Source: Undibacterium sp. (GTDB lineage: Bacteria > Pseudomonadota > Gammaproteobacteria > Burkholderiales > Burkholderiaceae_D). Taken from it: a stretch of 64,000 nucleotides of DNA. The notes under the pieces were generated by a model. It was not told where the DNA came from. It searched no databases and worked only from the letters and a program-made list of their open reading frames with translations. Every line of letters begins with the position of its first letter. The stretch's first letter is position 1. Position numbers and translations under genes: made by a program. The stretch covers positions 62,001-126,000 of the forward strand of contig JAUSNO010000018.1 in assembly GCA_030645915.1 (NCBI GenBank). The letters run 5' to 3'. Below are positions 7,510 through 16,656 of this stretch, one piece after another.

Positions 7510-10500
7510 TCATGGGTTTGAATTTTTTCCCGCCATTTTTCGTTTGAACCACTGACCCAGATCATCCAGATAAGTATAAATTACCGGCACAACCACCAGA
7601 GTAAGCAAGGAAGACGTAATAATTCCGCCGATCACCGCCTGTCCCATAGGCGCACGCTGTTCAGAACCTTCAGTCAGGGCAAATGCCAGCGGCACCATGC
7701 CAAACACCATGGCCAACGTTGTCATTAAGATAGGCCGCAAACGGACATGGGCCGCTTCCAACAAGGCTTCGGTGCGCTCAAACCCTTGTTTTCTGGTCTG
7801 ATTGGCAAAATCTACCAGCAAAATGGCATTCTTGGTCACCAGCCCCATCAGCATGATAAAACCGATAATGGAAAATATATTCAAGGTGGAACGGAAAAAC
7901 ATCAGCGCCAGGAATACGCCGATCAGGGTCATCGGCAACGCCGACATGATCGCGATAGGCTGCAGGAAGCTGGCAAACTGCGACGCCAGAATCATGTAAA
8001 TGAAAATCACCGCCAGGGCCAGGGCCGACAAGGCATAACCAAAAGATTCGCTCATGTTCTTGGTCGCACCGCCCATCTTGAAGCGATAACCCGGTTGCCA
8101 TTGCATGGATTCCAGCACTTTCTTCACGTCGGCACTGACTTCACCGGCAGAACGCCCGACCACGTTGGCCGACAATTCGACTTCACGGGTCAGGTCGCGC
8201 CGGTTGATCTGGTTGGCGCCGGTAGCGGTCTTGATGTCGGCGACCTGGCGCAGCGGCACCATCTTCGGTGAGCCGTCTGCATTGGTTTGTGAGCTGGCGA
8301 GCATCAGCCGCGATAAATCATCGGCATTATTTCTGTCACTTGGCGCCAGGCGCACCGAGACGTCATAATTTTCATCATCCGGCGCCCGCCAGGTGGTGGC
8401 CGCTTCACCTGCCAGCAAGGGCCGCAGTGCGGCTCCAATTTGCGCCACACCGACGCCAAGATCGGCGCCGATATCACGCTTTGGAGTGACAGAAATGGTA
8501 GGCTTCTGCGCCTTCAGACTGGAATCCAGATCGACCAGGCCGGGGATGGCAAGCAGGCGTCTTTGGGCCTCTTCGGACAATATGGCCAACTGAGCCAGAT
8601 CTGCACCTTGCAAGCTCAAGCGTAACTGCTTGTTGTCGCCGCCAACGCCATCGAGGGCGCCGATGTGGGTAACGGTAATGCCCGCCACTTGCGTCAGGCG
8701 ATTACGCAGCGGGATCGCCATCTGCGAAGTGCTGCGCGCTCTTTCCTTGCGTGGCACAAGCCGGACGAAGGTGGTGACATAATTCTTGCCTTGCGCCGAA
8801 CCCGTATTGACGGTGCTGTAGGTATCGAGCACTTCAGGAAATTCCCTCAGCACGGCCTCGACCTGATGCACCTTGGTTTCGGTCAGCTCCAAAGAAGAGC
8901 CAACCGGGGTGTAAAAGGTGACGCCGGTCTCGGAATAATCGGCCTGCGGTACAAATTCAGAACCGATCAGCCCGCTGGCAGGAATCATCAAGCCTGCCAC
9001 AAAGGTGAACAAAGCGATCAGCAGCGTCTTGATGCGATGCTTGAGCGACCAGCGCAACATCACTTGATACAGCCGCGAAAACCATTGCACGCCGCGTTCA
9101 AACTGCTCCAGCACGCGCCCGATGGTATTGGCATAAATCCCTTTACGCGGCGCATCGCTATTTTCACCATCGTCATGCCCATGCGCATCGGGATCGGGCC
9201 AGATTGCAGACAGCATAGGGTCCAGCGTGAACGAGACAAACATCGATATCAGCACCGCTGCCGTGACCGTAATGCCGAACTGATGGAAGAAGCGACCGAT
9301 GATACCGCCCATGAAACCCACCGGCAAAAATACGGCGACGATAGAGAATGTGGTGGCCAGCACAGCCAGGCCAATTTCGGCCGTACCTTCCAGCGCGGCG
9401 GTGCGATGATCCTTGAACTTGCCATCGACCTTCATGCCGGCATGACGCACGATGTTTTCGCGCACTACAATCGCATCGTCGATCAGCAAACCCACGCACA
9501 AGGACAGCGCCATCAACGTAATCATGTTGATGGTAAAACCAAACATATCCATGAACAAAAAAGTACCTATCAATGCAACCGGCAAGGTCAGGCCGGTAAT
9601 CACCGTGGAGCGCCAGGAATTGAGAAACAAGAACACAATCAGGATGGTGAGCGCAGCGCCTTCGATCAAGGTCTTGCGCACGTTTTCAACCCCAACGCGT
9701 ATCTGACGCGAGCCGTCCTTAATTACCTGCACTTTCAGACCGGGATACTGCGCTTTAAGTTGCGGCTCAATGGTAGCCAAGGCTGCGGTGATGCCATCCG
9801 CCACTTCTATGGTGTTCTGCCCCTGCGCCTTCAAGACATCCAGTGCCACGGTACGCTGGCCGTTATGCAGCGCCAGACTCTCCTGTTCTTCCTGGCCATC
9901 CACTACGCTGGCCACCTGTGACAGCAACACCGGCTGGCCGCCACGTTTTGCCACAATAATGCGGCCGAAATCCTGCGGATCTTTCACACGTCCCTGGATC
10001 TGCACCACTTTTTCATTGTCCAGAGAACGGATCGCGCCGGTAGGCAATTCCTGATTCTCGTTGCGCAGCGCATTGATGACCTGGTCAACGCCGAGACCCA
10101 GGGCTTCCATTTCATTTGGCTTCAGATAAATTTTAATCTCGCGCTTGACGCCACCTACCAGAGTCACGGAACCCACCCCGCGCACGTTCTCCAGACGCTT
10201 CTTCACCAGTTGATCGGCAATCGTGGAGAGTTCACGAAAATCACGCTTTTGGATCTTGTCGTCATTGGTGACGGAGACAGAAAAAACCGGTTTATCAGCC
10301 GGGTCGTAACGTGAGACACGCGGCTCTTTCACTTCCTTGCGAAATTTCGATTTAACCAGCGCGACTTTCTCGCGCACATCCTGCGCGGCTTGCGCCGGAT
10401 CTATCGTCAGATCAAATTCCATGATGACCACGGACGTGCCTTCATACGAACGTGACGTCAGCGCGCTGATGCCATTGATCGTGTTGACCGCCTCTTCGAC

Positions 10501-10698
10501 CTTGCGCGTGATGTCGGACTCGATGGTCTCCGGCGCTGCGCCCGGATAATCAGTCTGAATCACGACCACCGGAAAAGTAATGTCCGGAAACTGATCGACG
10601 CGCAGCCGCTTATAGGAAAACAGGCCGAGCACGACGAAAGCCACCATCATCATGGTCGCCATGACCGGGTTACCGATACTGATACGTGTGAACCACAT
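7510..10698 (-). CDS. RND (HAE1-family) multidrug efflux permease
   Basis: 1062 residues, full family length. The N-terminus [21 protein letters not shown] is the first helix. The large periplasmic porter domain follows, then the block of helices with [17 protein letters not shown] in TM4, carrying the paired Asp residues of the proton relay. The second half mirrors the first ([30 protein letters not shown]) and carries the conserved Lys. It uses the proton gradient to drive substrates from the periplasm or outer leaflet into a TolC-type channel. It starts 3 bp after the adaptor gene. No outer-membrane gene is present in the operon, so TolC encoded nearby is the likely partner. Substrates cannot be predicted. 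Confidence 0.95.
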   Translation of the reverse strand: MWFTRISIGNPVMATMMMVAFVVLGLFSYKRLRVDQFPDITFPVVVIQTDYPGAAPETIESDITRKVEEAVNTINGISALTSRSYEGTSVVIMEFDLTIDPAQAAQDVREKVALVKSKFRKEVKEPRVSRYDPADKPVFSVSVTNDDKIQKRDFRELSTIADQLVKKRLENVRGVGSVTLVGGVKREIKIYLKPNEMEALGLGVDQVINALRNENQELPTGAIRSLDNEKVVQIQGRVKDPQDFGRIIVAKRGGQPVLLSQVASVVDGQEEQESLALHNGQRTVALDVLKAQGQNTIEVADGITAALATIEPQLKAQYPGLKVQVIKDGSRQIRVGVENVRKTLIEGAALTILIVFLFLNSWRSTVITGLTLPVALIGTFLFMDMFGFTINMITLMALSLCVGLLIDDAIVVRENIVRHAGMKVDGKFKDHRTAALEGTAEIGLAVLATTFSIVAVFLPVGFMGGIIGRFFHQFGITVTAAVLISMFVSFTLDPMLSAIWPDPDAHGHDDGENSDAPRKGIYANTIGRVLEQFERGVQWFSRLYQVMLRWSLKHRIKTLLIALFTFVAGLMIPASGLIGSEFVPQADYSETGVTFYTPVGSSLELTETKVHQVEAVLREFPEVLDTYSTVNTGSAQGKNYVTTFVRLVPRKERARSTSQMAIPLRNRLTQVAGITVTHIGALDGVGGDNKQLRLSLQGADLAQLAILSEEAQRRLLAIPGLVDLDSSLKAQKPTISVTPKRDIGADLGVGVAQIGAALRPLLAGEAATTWRAPDDENYDVSVRLAPSDRNNADDLSRLMLASSQTNADGSPKMVPLRQVADIKTATGANQINRRDLTREVELSANVVGRSAGEVSADVKKVLESMQWQPGYRFKMGGATKNMSESFGYALSALALAVIFIYMILASQFASFLQPIAIMSALPMTLIGVFLALMFFRSTLNIFSIIGFIMLMGLVTKNAILLVDFANQTRKQGFERTEALLEAAHVRLRPILMTTLAMVFGMVPLAFALTEGSEQRAPMGQAVIGGIITSSLLTLVVVPVIYTYLDDLGQWFKRKMAGKNSNP

Positions 10699-10701
10699 GG
10701 C

Positions 10702-11856
10702 TTAGGCCTTGTCCGCTGGCTGGTTTGAAGGTACCAGTTTCACCGGCATGCCCGCGCGCAGATTGCCCAGATTGGTCTTGATCACCTTGCTGTCTTTTGT
10801 CACACCAGACAATATTTCGACTACCGCGACGCCATTGCTGTCGCCCTGCAAACCCAGCGTGACTGCGTTTTTCTGCAGCAGCTGTTTTTCTATCGTGTAC
10901 ACGAAAGCCTTGCCATCATCGTAGCGAACCGCCGTCAGGGGAATATTGAGGACAGCGGATTTTTTCTCTATGACCAGTTGCGCTTCGGCGAACATTCCGG
11001 CACGCAGCACGCCATCCTGATTGACGACTTGAATATAAGCCATGATCGAGCGTGAGCCTGCGGTAGTGGCGGGGTTAATACGACTCACCTGACCGCTGAC
11101 GGCTCCCGTCACACCTTCAATGTTGATTTGTACCTGCTGGCCGATTTTAATCCGCGCAATATCCTGGGTCGGCACCGGCGCTTCCATCTCCAGCACACGC
11201 AAGTCAACCATATCGAACAGCCGGTTATCAGGAGATATTTTCTCGCCAGGCTGCACGTTGCGAGTACTGATGAGGCCAGCGATCGGAGCGCGAATGACGG
11301 TGTCCGCCAATGCCTTTTGCGCGACCTCCAGGACGCCGTTGGCCGAAGCGACATTGGCGGCGGCGATGGCTAATTGGTTGCTGCTGTTATCGTAGGCGTT
11401 CTTGGAAATGAAATTTTTATCCAGCAGGGATTTGTTATTGTCGCGGGACTGGCGGGCGATATCGAGTTGCCCCTGGGCGGCGGCCAAGCTGCCGCGCGCC
11501 TGGGCAAGCCGGGCTTCATAGTCCGCAGTATCCATCTTCACCAGCACCTGGCCAAGCTGCACTGCCTCGCCTTCACGCACCAGCACTTCACGCACATCGC
11601 CAGCGAGTTTCGCCTTCACTGCCGCCTGATTGACTGCGCGCAACGCGCCGGACAGCGTCAGCCTTTTTTGCACCTCCGCAGAAGTGACGGTCACGACATC
11701 GCCGGGCAAAAATTCCAGTGTCTGCGGCACCGTCGCTACCGGCGGCCCCTTAACCGATGATGACTGTGACTCTGCCGATTTTTTCTTCGCGATGACCACG
11801 GCGATGACAACCACAAGAAGGACGACAACTATCCAGATTCCACGACGCTTTACCAT
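10702..11856 (-). CDS. RND efflux periplasmic adaptor (membrane-fusion protein)
   Basis: 384 residues. There is one N-terminal anchor helix (GIWIVVVLLVVVIAVVIAKKK), no lipobox, then the lipoyl/barrel-sandwich half motif (VKAKLAGDVREVLVREGEAV), a coiled-coil hairpin rich in Ala, Gln and Asn, the second lipoyl half (VIRAPIAGLISTRNVQPGEK) and a beta-barrel domain. It bridges the RND permease and the outer-membrane channel. The gene is followed at 3 bp by the permease and preceded by the tetR-family gene. Only 12 nt separate its start from a T-run of a terminator-like hairpin, so transcription must read through that hairpin or begin inside it. Confidence 0.93.
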   Translation of the reverse strand: MVKRRGIWIVVVLLVVVIAVVIAKKKSAESQSSSVKGPPVATVPQTLEFLPGDVVTVTSAEVQKRLTLSGALRAVNQAAVKAKLAGDVREVLVREGEAVQLGQVLVKMDTADYEARLAQARGSLAAAQGQLDIARQSRDNNKSLLDKNFISKNAYDNSSNQLAIAAANVASANGVLEVAQKALADTVIRAPIAGLISTRNVQPGEKISPDNRLFDMVDLRVLEMEAPVPTQDIARIKIGQQVQINIEGVTGAVSGQVSRINPATTAGSRSIMAYIQVVNQDGVLRAGMFAEAQLVIEKKSAVLNIPLTAVRYDDGKAFVYTIEKQLLQKNAVTLGLQGDSNGVAVVEILSGVTKDSKVIKTNLGNLRAGMPVKLVPSNQPADKA

Positions 11857-11868
11857 GCTGATCCATCC

Positions 11869-11907
11869 AAAAAAAGCCCGTCTTTTGCATAGGCAAAAAT
11901 ACGGGCT
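11869..11907 (-). terminator. Rho-independent terminator/attenuator between tetR and the pump genes
   Basis: On the minus strand, AGCCCGTATTTTTGCC pairs with GGCAAAAATACGGGCT-like arms (the right arm reads GCAAAAGACGGGCT) and is followed by seven T. It sits 13 nt before the adaptor start codon, so it can end the tetR message or work as an attenuator for the pump operon. Confidence 0.75.
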
Positions 11908-11943
11908 ACCACTATGTCATTGAATTTTGCAAATCCATACCGC

Positions 11944-12585
11944 TCACAAAGGAGCTTTGATCAGCAAACCATGTAGTGCCATATCGATAAATTGCTCAAG
12001 ATACACGCCCAATTGATCGGGAGCGATCTGGCAGACACCTTCAGAATGCTTCCACAGCATCATCATCAGCATAGGGGCAATCAAGATGCGCGGCGCGATT
12101 TCTAAATCCACCGGACGTATCTCGCCCCGTGCTATCCCACGCTCGAGCATCTTGGTCACCAATTTCTCACCGCGGTCTATCACCTCTTCCTGATAAAAGC
12201 GCGCCAAATCCGGAAAATTACCCGCCTCCGCCATCATCAGTTTGGTTAATCCCGATAATTTGGTATTGCCGATCTTGTCCCACCACGTGGTCATTAAGCC
12301 ACGTAGCAATTGCGCGCTGTCTCCGGTGAAATGATCCAGCATACCTTCGGCTTCACCGAGATGAGGTACCACTGATTCACGCACCACCGCCTTGAACAAT
12401 TCTTCCTTGCTACAGAAATACAGATACAAAGTTCCCTTAGACACGCCGGCGGCACGTGCCACATCATCGAGGCGGGTCGCGGCAAAACCGCGCTCGACAA
12501 ACAGATCGAGTGCAGCATCCAGCAATTCTTGAGGGCGGGCGTCCTTGCGGCGTTCCCAGCGGGGTTTAAAAGGGCATGACATCAT
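11944..12585 (-). CDS. TetR-family transcriptional regulator of the RND operon
   Basis: About 213 residues. The N-terminal helix-turn-helix spans roughly residues 16-62 (ELLDAALDLFVERGFAATRL, then VSKGTLYLYFCSKEELF), which is diagnostic of TetR/AcrR. The C-terminal part is a ligand-binding helical domain. An earlier in-frame TTG (12597) is possible, but the ATG pair at 12585/12582 is preferred. The gene heads the adaptor-permease cluster on the same strand, and an imperfect dyad lies just upstream over the probable promoter. It is therefore inferred to repress itself and the pump and to be released by pump substrates. Confidence 0.9.
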   Translation of the reverse strand: MMSCPFKPRWERRKDARPQELLDAALDLFVERGFAATRLDDVARAAGVSKGTLYLYFCSKEELFKAVVRESVVPHLGEAEGMLDHFTGDSAQLLRGLMTTWWDKIGNTKLSGLTKLMMAEAGNFPDLARFYQEEVIDRGEKLVTKMLERGIARGEIRPVDLEIAPRILIAPMLMMMLWKHSEGVCQIAPDQLGVYLEQFIDMALHGLLIKAPL

Positions 12586-12602
12586 AGCAACAATCAAATA
12601 AC

Positions 12603-12620
12603 TTACTCACGAGTCAGTAA
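12603..12620. promoter_or_regulatory. Putative TetR operator
   Basis: TTACTCACGAGTCAGTAA is an 18-bp dyad with 7 of 9 positions symmetric, 18 bp upstream of the tetR-family start and next to a TATAAT-like stretch. The form resembles known AcrR/TetR operators for RND pumps. Confidence 0.55.
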
Positions 12621-12847
12621 TATAATCATCTATGCCGGTAGCGTCAAGCGGGCTTTTATTGTTACCACCGAACACCGCCCTGAATCAAGGTCGCGAGGTA
12701 ATGCCGGGTAATCATCCGGCAAGCCCCGGACATTGCACGCCACGGGCAATTGAACTGTTATGATTGATGGAAGCAAAGTGGCAATGCGCGCACCAGTGAC
12801 TACATCGTCCCACACATCAAACCACCCGTTCACTACCCGAGATACCC

Positions 12848-13759
12848 ATGCAGCAAGACAACACCACGCACACCATTTCAGCCCCCAGGGAAAACACCGC
12901 CCTGGGCCGGTTGCTGAACACCTTCGAGCTCGCTTGCGTCAAGCCCGATCACTACATCGGACAGAGCCTGGATCTGGGTTTCCGCAATTTATTTGGCGGA
13001 CACATACTCGGACAGGCGCTGGTAGCTGCGGGAAATACCTGCGATCAACGCAATGCGCATTCCCTGCACGCGTATTTCATCCGTGGCGGTGATCCGCGCG
13101 CACCTATCGATTACAACGTGGATCGCATTCGGGATGGCAACAGTTTCAGCGTGCGCCGCGTGACTGCATCTCAGGGCGGCAAGGCCATCCTCATCCTGTC
13201 CTCATCTTTTCAGCTCGATGAAGAAGGCTTCGAGCATCAGATCGCCATGCCTGATGTGGCACCACCAGAGTCACTGGCAAGCATGATCACCAGCACCCAT
13301 CCGGACTCTGAACTGATCTCCTCCGGGATTAAAGAGAAATTCAGCAGCGCCCTGGCCATCGATATACGTCCGATTGACCCGGTAGATCCGCACCATCCCG
13401 AAAAGAAGGCGCCACTTCAATATGTCTGGTTTCGTGCTGACGGCCGCGTCCCGGACAATCCTTCACTGCAAAAATGTCTGCTGGCCTATGCATCCGATTT
13501 CAACTTGCTTGGCACATCCATGCGGCCGCATGGCGTCACCTATTACCAGCCCGGCATGGTGATGGCCAGCCTTGATCATGCAATGTGGTTTTATCGCGAT
13601 TTTCGTGTCGATGAATGGTTGCTGTATGCCTGCGAAAGCCCAACGGCCGGACATGCGCGCGGACTCAATCGCGGCAATATCTTTAGCCGCGACGGAAAAC
13701 TGGTCGCCTGCGTGGCGCAGGAAGGACTGATCAGGCAGCTTGAGGAACGCAAACTCTAG
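12848..13759 (+). CDS. tesB: Acyl-CoA thioesterase II
   Basis: 303 residues with two hotdog domains in tandem, the TesB architecture. The first domain carries the FGGHILGQALVAAG motif, and the second carries YASDFNLLGTSM with the catalytic Asp and LDHAMWFYRDF. Near the C-terminus VAQEGLIR supplies the catalytic Gln. These correspond to the Asp-Thr-Gln triad of E. coli TesB. The enzyme hydrolyses medium- and long-chain acyl-CoA to free fatty acid and CoA in the cytoplasm. The gene is single, transcribed away from the tetR-family gene, and ends 19 bp before the converging lacI-family gene. Confidence 0.93.
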   Translation: MQQDNTTHTISAPRENTALGRLLNTFELACVKPDHYIGQSLDLGFRNLFGGHILGQALVAAGNTCDQRNAHSLHAYFIRGGDPRAPIDYNVDRIRDGNSFSVRRVTASQGGKAILILSSSFQLDEEGFEHQIAMPDVAPPESLASMITSTHPDSELISSGIKEKFSSALAIDIRPIDPVDPHHPEKKAPLQYVWFRADGRVPDNPSLQKCLLAYASDFNLLGTSMRPHGVTYYQPGMVMASLDHAMWFYRDFRVDEWLLYACESPTAGHARGLNRGNIFSRDGKLVACVAQEGLIRQLEERKL

Positions 13760-13778
13760 CTGGCTGCCTGGCCTGCTG

Positions 13779-14795
13779 CTAGCGAAACCGCCGCGTCGTT
13801 TCCCTGACAATCAATTCCAATGAAGGTATGGTCACATCCACTTTTTTGCCGCTGATCAGGCCAAGCAAAGCCGTGGTAGCGACCAGACCCATGTCGTACA
13901 AGGGCTGATGGATCGTCGTCAATGGCGGCGTGGTGTAAAGGGAGCTGGGCAAATCATCGAAGCCGATTAGCGAAATATCGTCTGGTACGCGGATGCCCTT
14001 GCGGTACAGGCTCAATCTCACGCCATAGGCGGTCTGGTCATTGATGGCGAACACCGCACTAAATTGCTGCCGGGTTTCAAACAAGTGGTTGATGGCGACC
14101 AGGCCACTGGCCTCGTGCAGGTCACCTTCCACGACTAAATTCGGATCAAACTCCAGGTTAGCCTCTGCCAGCGCGCGCTGATAACCGGCAAGCCGCTCAC
14201 ATGAATCGGCATTATCTGCCGGGCCTGCCACAAAAGCGATGCGTCTATGACCCATATCGATCAAATGGCGCACCGCCAGCAAAGCGCCATATTCATTATC
14301 GAGTTTAAAGCCGATTGCGGTGTCGCTTTGCAAGGCGCGCCCCGTCGCGACGATAGGTCGCTGTTTGGCAAAATTGAGTACGGCGCTATCCTCGATCCGG
14401 CCCGACAGGAGAATCATGCCGTCGACCTTGCGCGCCAGCAGCAGCTTGACGCGATCGGTCTCTTCCTGCGCGTTCCAGTGCCCGCTGACAATCACGGATG
14501 CGTACCCGGTCCCTTTGAGTCCGTCATCGACACCGCGCAAGGTTTCAGCAAAAAACGGGCTGGCGATATCCTGGACCACAATGCCGATGGTCATTGAGCA
14601 GCCTTTTTTCAGGTTCTGCGCCAGCTGATTCGGCTCAAAATGCATTTCTGCAATGGCGGTCTCGACTGCCTTGCGCTTATCGGCAGAAACCTTGGCGGTG
14701 CCATTGAGAATGCGCGACACCGTGCTGGGCGAAACGCCAGCCTCACGGGCCACATCAAGCAAAGTTACAGGATTATTTCTCGTCTCATGGTCCAT
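13779..14795 (-). CDS. LacI-family transcriptional regulator of the local sugar regulon
   Basis: 338 residues. The helix-turn-helix is at residues 10-30 (TLLDVAREAGVSPSTVSRIL), followed by the hinge helix PNQLAQNLKK and a periplasmic-binding-protein-like sensor domain (IGIVVQDIASPFFAE; HLIDMGHRRIAFVAGP; GFDDLPSSLYTTPPLTTI). The residues of the recognition helix fit LacI dyads with a central CG. A dyad of the type found before the neighbouring sugar genes, TGAAACCCTTTTCA, lies 48 bp upstream of its own start, so it probably controls itself. The inducer is likely a sugar released by or imported for the GH1 enzyme. The gene is divergent from the GH1 gene. Confidence 0.93.
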   Translation of the reverse strand: MDHETRNNPVTLLDVAREAGVSPSTVSRILNGTAKVSADKRKAVETAIAEMHFEPNQLAQNLKKGCSMTIGIVVQDIASPFFAETLRGVDDGLKGTGYASVIVSGHWNAQEETDRVKLLLARKVDGMILLSGRIEDSAVLNFAKQRPIVATGRALQSDTAIGFKLDNEYGALLAVRHLIDMGHRRIAFVAGPADNADSCERLAGYQRALAEANLEFDPNLVVEGDLHEASGLVAINHLFETRQQFSAVFAINDQTAYGVRLSLYRKGIRVPDDISLIGFDDLPSSLYTTPPLTTIHQPLYDMGLVATTALLGLISGKKVDVTIPSLELIVRETTRRFR

Positions 14796-14842
14796 CAGTT
14801 TTTGCCTTTTTTCAAACCCGGTAAATCAATTTTTTCATTGTA

Positions 14843-14856
14843 TGAAACCCTTTTCA
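14843..14856. promoter_or_regulatory. LacI-type operator before the regulator gene
   Basis: TGAAACCCTTTTCA, same half-sites (TGAAA/TTTCA) and same 14-bp spacing as the dyads before the GH1, TonB receptor, halogenase-like and MFS genes. Confidence 0.75.
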
Positions 14857-14968
14857 TCAAAAGAGTAACACAGAACAATATTTTAGCCGTTAAACCAGAC
14901 AAAAAGTATTAAAAACACACTTTCAACCGAAAAACAGCGGCATTTTTTCAATTATTTGCGATTTCCAT

Positions 14969-15020
14969 TTGACATAGAAAGGCTCGCAGCGTTTAATACG
15001 GCTTCTTGAAAACGATTTCA
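14969..15020 (+). promoter_or_regulatory. GH1 promoter with LacI-type operator at +1
   Basis: TTGACA (14969-14974), 17 bp, TTTAAT (14992-14997) form a strong promoter starting near 15004. The dyad TGAAAACGATTTCA (15007-15020) lies directly downstream of the start point, where a bound repressor would block RNA polymerase. Confidence 0.75.
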
Positions 15021-15094
15021 TACGCAAATTCATAAACAAATCGTGGTGAAGAAGCAAGCACTCTCGCCACTACTGATTGAGCACATTCTCATCT

Positions 15095-16555
15095 ATGCAA
15101 AACAAGACTTCCGGGACCAGGTTTCCTTCCTCTTTTATCTGGGGCGTGGCGACCAGCGCCTATCAAATTGAAGGTGCCGCCGCTGTCGATGGCCGCGGCC
15201 CGTCGATCTGGGATACTTTTACCCATACCCCCGGCACCATTATTGACGGCAGCACGGGCGACGTCGCCTGCGACCACTATCACAAGTACGCGGAAGATGT
15301 CGATCTGATCGCCTCGCTCAACGTCAACGCCTACCGTTTTTCAATTTCCTGGTCGCGCGTGCAAGCGCTGGGGTACGGTGCCTGGAATGAAAAGGGTTTT
15401 GAATTCTATTCGAAGTTATTAGACAAGCTGGCTGAAAAAAATATTGCCGCCCATGTCACGCTGTATCACTGGGATTTGCCGCAGGGATTACAAGACCAGG
15501 GCGGCTGGCTCAACCGCGAAACCACAGCCCGCTTCGCAGAGTACGCGGCAGAAGTGGCGCGTCGCTTCGGCAAGCGCATCGCCACCATCGCCACCCACAA
15601 TGAACCGTGGTGTACGGCCAACCTGGGTTACGGTAATGCGCAGTTTGCGCCCGGAGTTGCCGATACGGCACTGGCATTGCAAGTGTCACACCACTTGCTG
15701 CTGTCGCATGGCCTGGCAATGCGGGCGATGCGCGCGGTGTTAGGCGCAGATGATGGTGCGGCCAAACTGGGGATAGTCCTCAACCAATGGCCGGCAACAG
15801 CCGCGACTGATTCACCCGAAGACCGGGCAGAGGCGGAGTGGGAATACGCACGCTCGGTACAGTGGTTCATGGACCCGATTTTCAAGGGCAACTATCCGCA
15901 GAAAGCGCTTGCCAGAATGGATCTGAGCAAGTTTGAGGTGCACCCCGGCGACATGGATGACATCCGGCAGCCTATCGATTTTCTGGGCGTCAATTATTAT
16001 TTCCGTGCATTTGTCAGTACAGAAACCCCACCCCAAAAACCTGCAGGAAAATTAGGTTTCAGCGATATGGGATGGGAGGTTTATCCGGATGGCCTGACCG
16101 ATCTGCTGCTGCAATTGAGACAGGAATATCCAGCCTTGCCGCCGATTTACATCACCGAAAACGGCATGGCCGTAGCGGATGAAATGAAAGACGGCAAGGT
16201 CAGCGACGAGGTGCGCATCAACTACGTGCGCGTGCATCTTGAGGCCATGCACGATGCCATGGCAAAAGGGGTGGATGTGCAAGCGTACTTCTACTGGAGC
16301 CTGCTCGATAACTTTGAGTGGAATTCAGGCTACGCCAAACGTTTCGGCCTGATCTATGTCGATTACGCCACGCAAAAACGCACGATGAAAGAAAGCGCAT
16401 TTTGGTATCGCGATGTCGTCGCTGCACAAAGAAATCTGGTGCAACGCGAATCATCTGGCACATCGCAAAAAGAGCCACATCCGGCGTTGAACGACAGAGA
16501 TTGCCGCCCTGAGCTGGCTAAAATAAATAACGGCAAGCCTGAGATGCACACCTGA
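15095..16555 (+). CDS. GH1 beta-glucosidase
   Basis: 486 residues from the ATG at 15095 (an in-frame TTG at 15077 is also open). The N-terminal signature FIWGVATSAYQIEGA is that of glycoside hydrolase family 1. The acid/base Glu is in HNEPW (about residue 170) and the nucleophile Glu in YITENG (about residue 355). The C-terminal WSLLDNFEW motif supplies sugar contacts. There is no signal peptide, so it acts on imported beta-glucosides or cello-oligosaccharides in the cytoplasm. Its promoter carries a LacI-type operator, and the regulator is transcribed divergently. After the catalytic domain there is a tail of about 40 residues that is polar and not typical of the family, reaching into the repeat that follows. 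Confidence 0.93.
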   Translation: MQNKTSGTRFPSSFIWGVATSAYQIEGAAAVDGRGPSIWDTFTHTPGTIIDGSTGDVACDHYHKYAEDVDLIASLNVNAYRFSISWSRVQALGYGAWNEKGFEFYSKLLDKLAEKNIAAHVTLYHWDLPQGLQDQGGWLNRETTARFAEYAAEVARRFGKRIATIATHNEPWCTANLGYGNAQFAPGVADTALALQVSHHLLLSHGLAMRAMRAVLGADDGAAKLGIVLNQWPATAATDSPEDRAEAEWEYARSVQWFMDPIFKGNYPQKALARMDLSKFEVHPGDMDDIRQPIDFLGVNYYFRAFVSTETPPQKPAGKLGFSDMGWEVYPDGLTDLLLQLRQEYPALPPIYITENGMAVADEMKDGKVSDEVRINYVRVHLEAMHDAMAKGVDVQAYFYWSLLDNFEWNSGYAKRFGLIYVDYATQKRTMKESAFWYRDVVAAQRNLVQRESSGTSQKEPHPALNDRDCRPELAKINNGKPEMHT

Positions 16556-16556
16556 G

Positions 16557-16626
16557 ACGCACTATCCATGCGCTTTTCCAGCCACACTGGCCTGCAAGGC
16601 GCATGGGGGTTGCGTGCTGGCAGGGC
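16557..16626. repeat. REP-like palindromic element, copy B
   Basis: Contains ACGCACTATCCATGCGC ... GGCCTGCAAGGCGCATGG then GTTGCGTGCTGG, matching the other copies. It starts right after the GH1 stop codon, between convergent genes. Confidence 0.75.
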
Positions 16627-16656
16627 GATGATTCAGGCCTCGTCCTGCTAGCGGGA

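Noticed and set aside
8665-9921. Long plus-strand open frame (418 codons) opposite the RND permease
   Set aside because: It is the mirror of a well-supported gene with all family motifs; its Gln/His/Arg-rich composition is what an antisense frame of such a gene gives.
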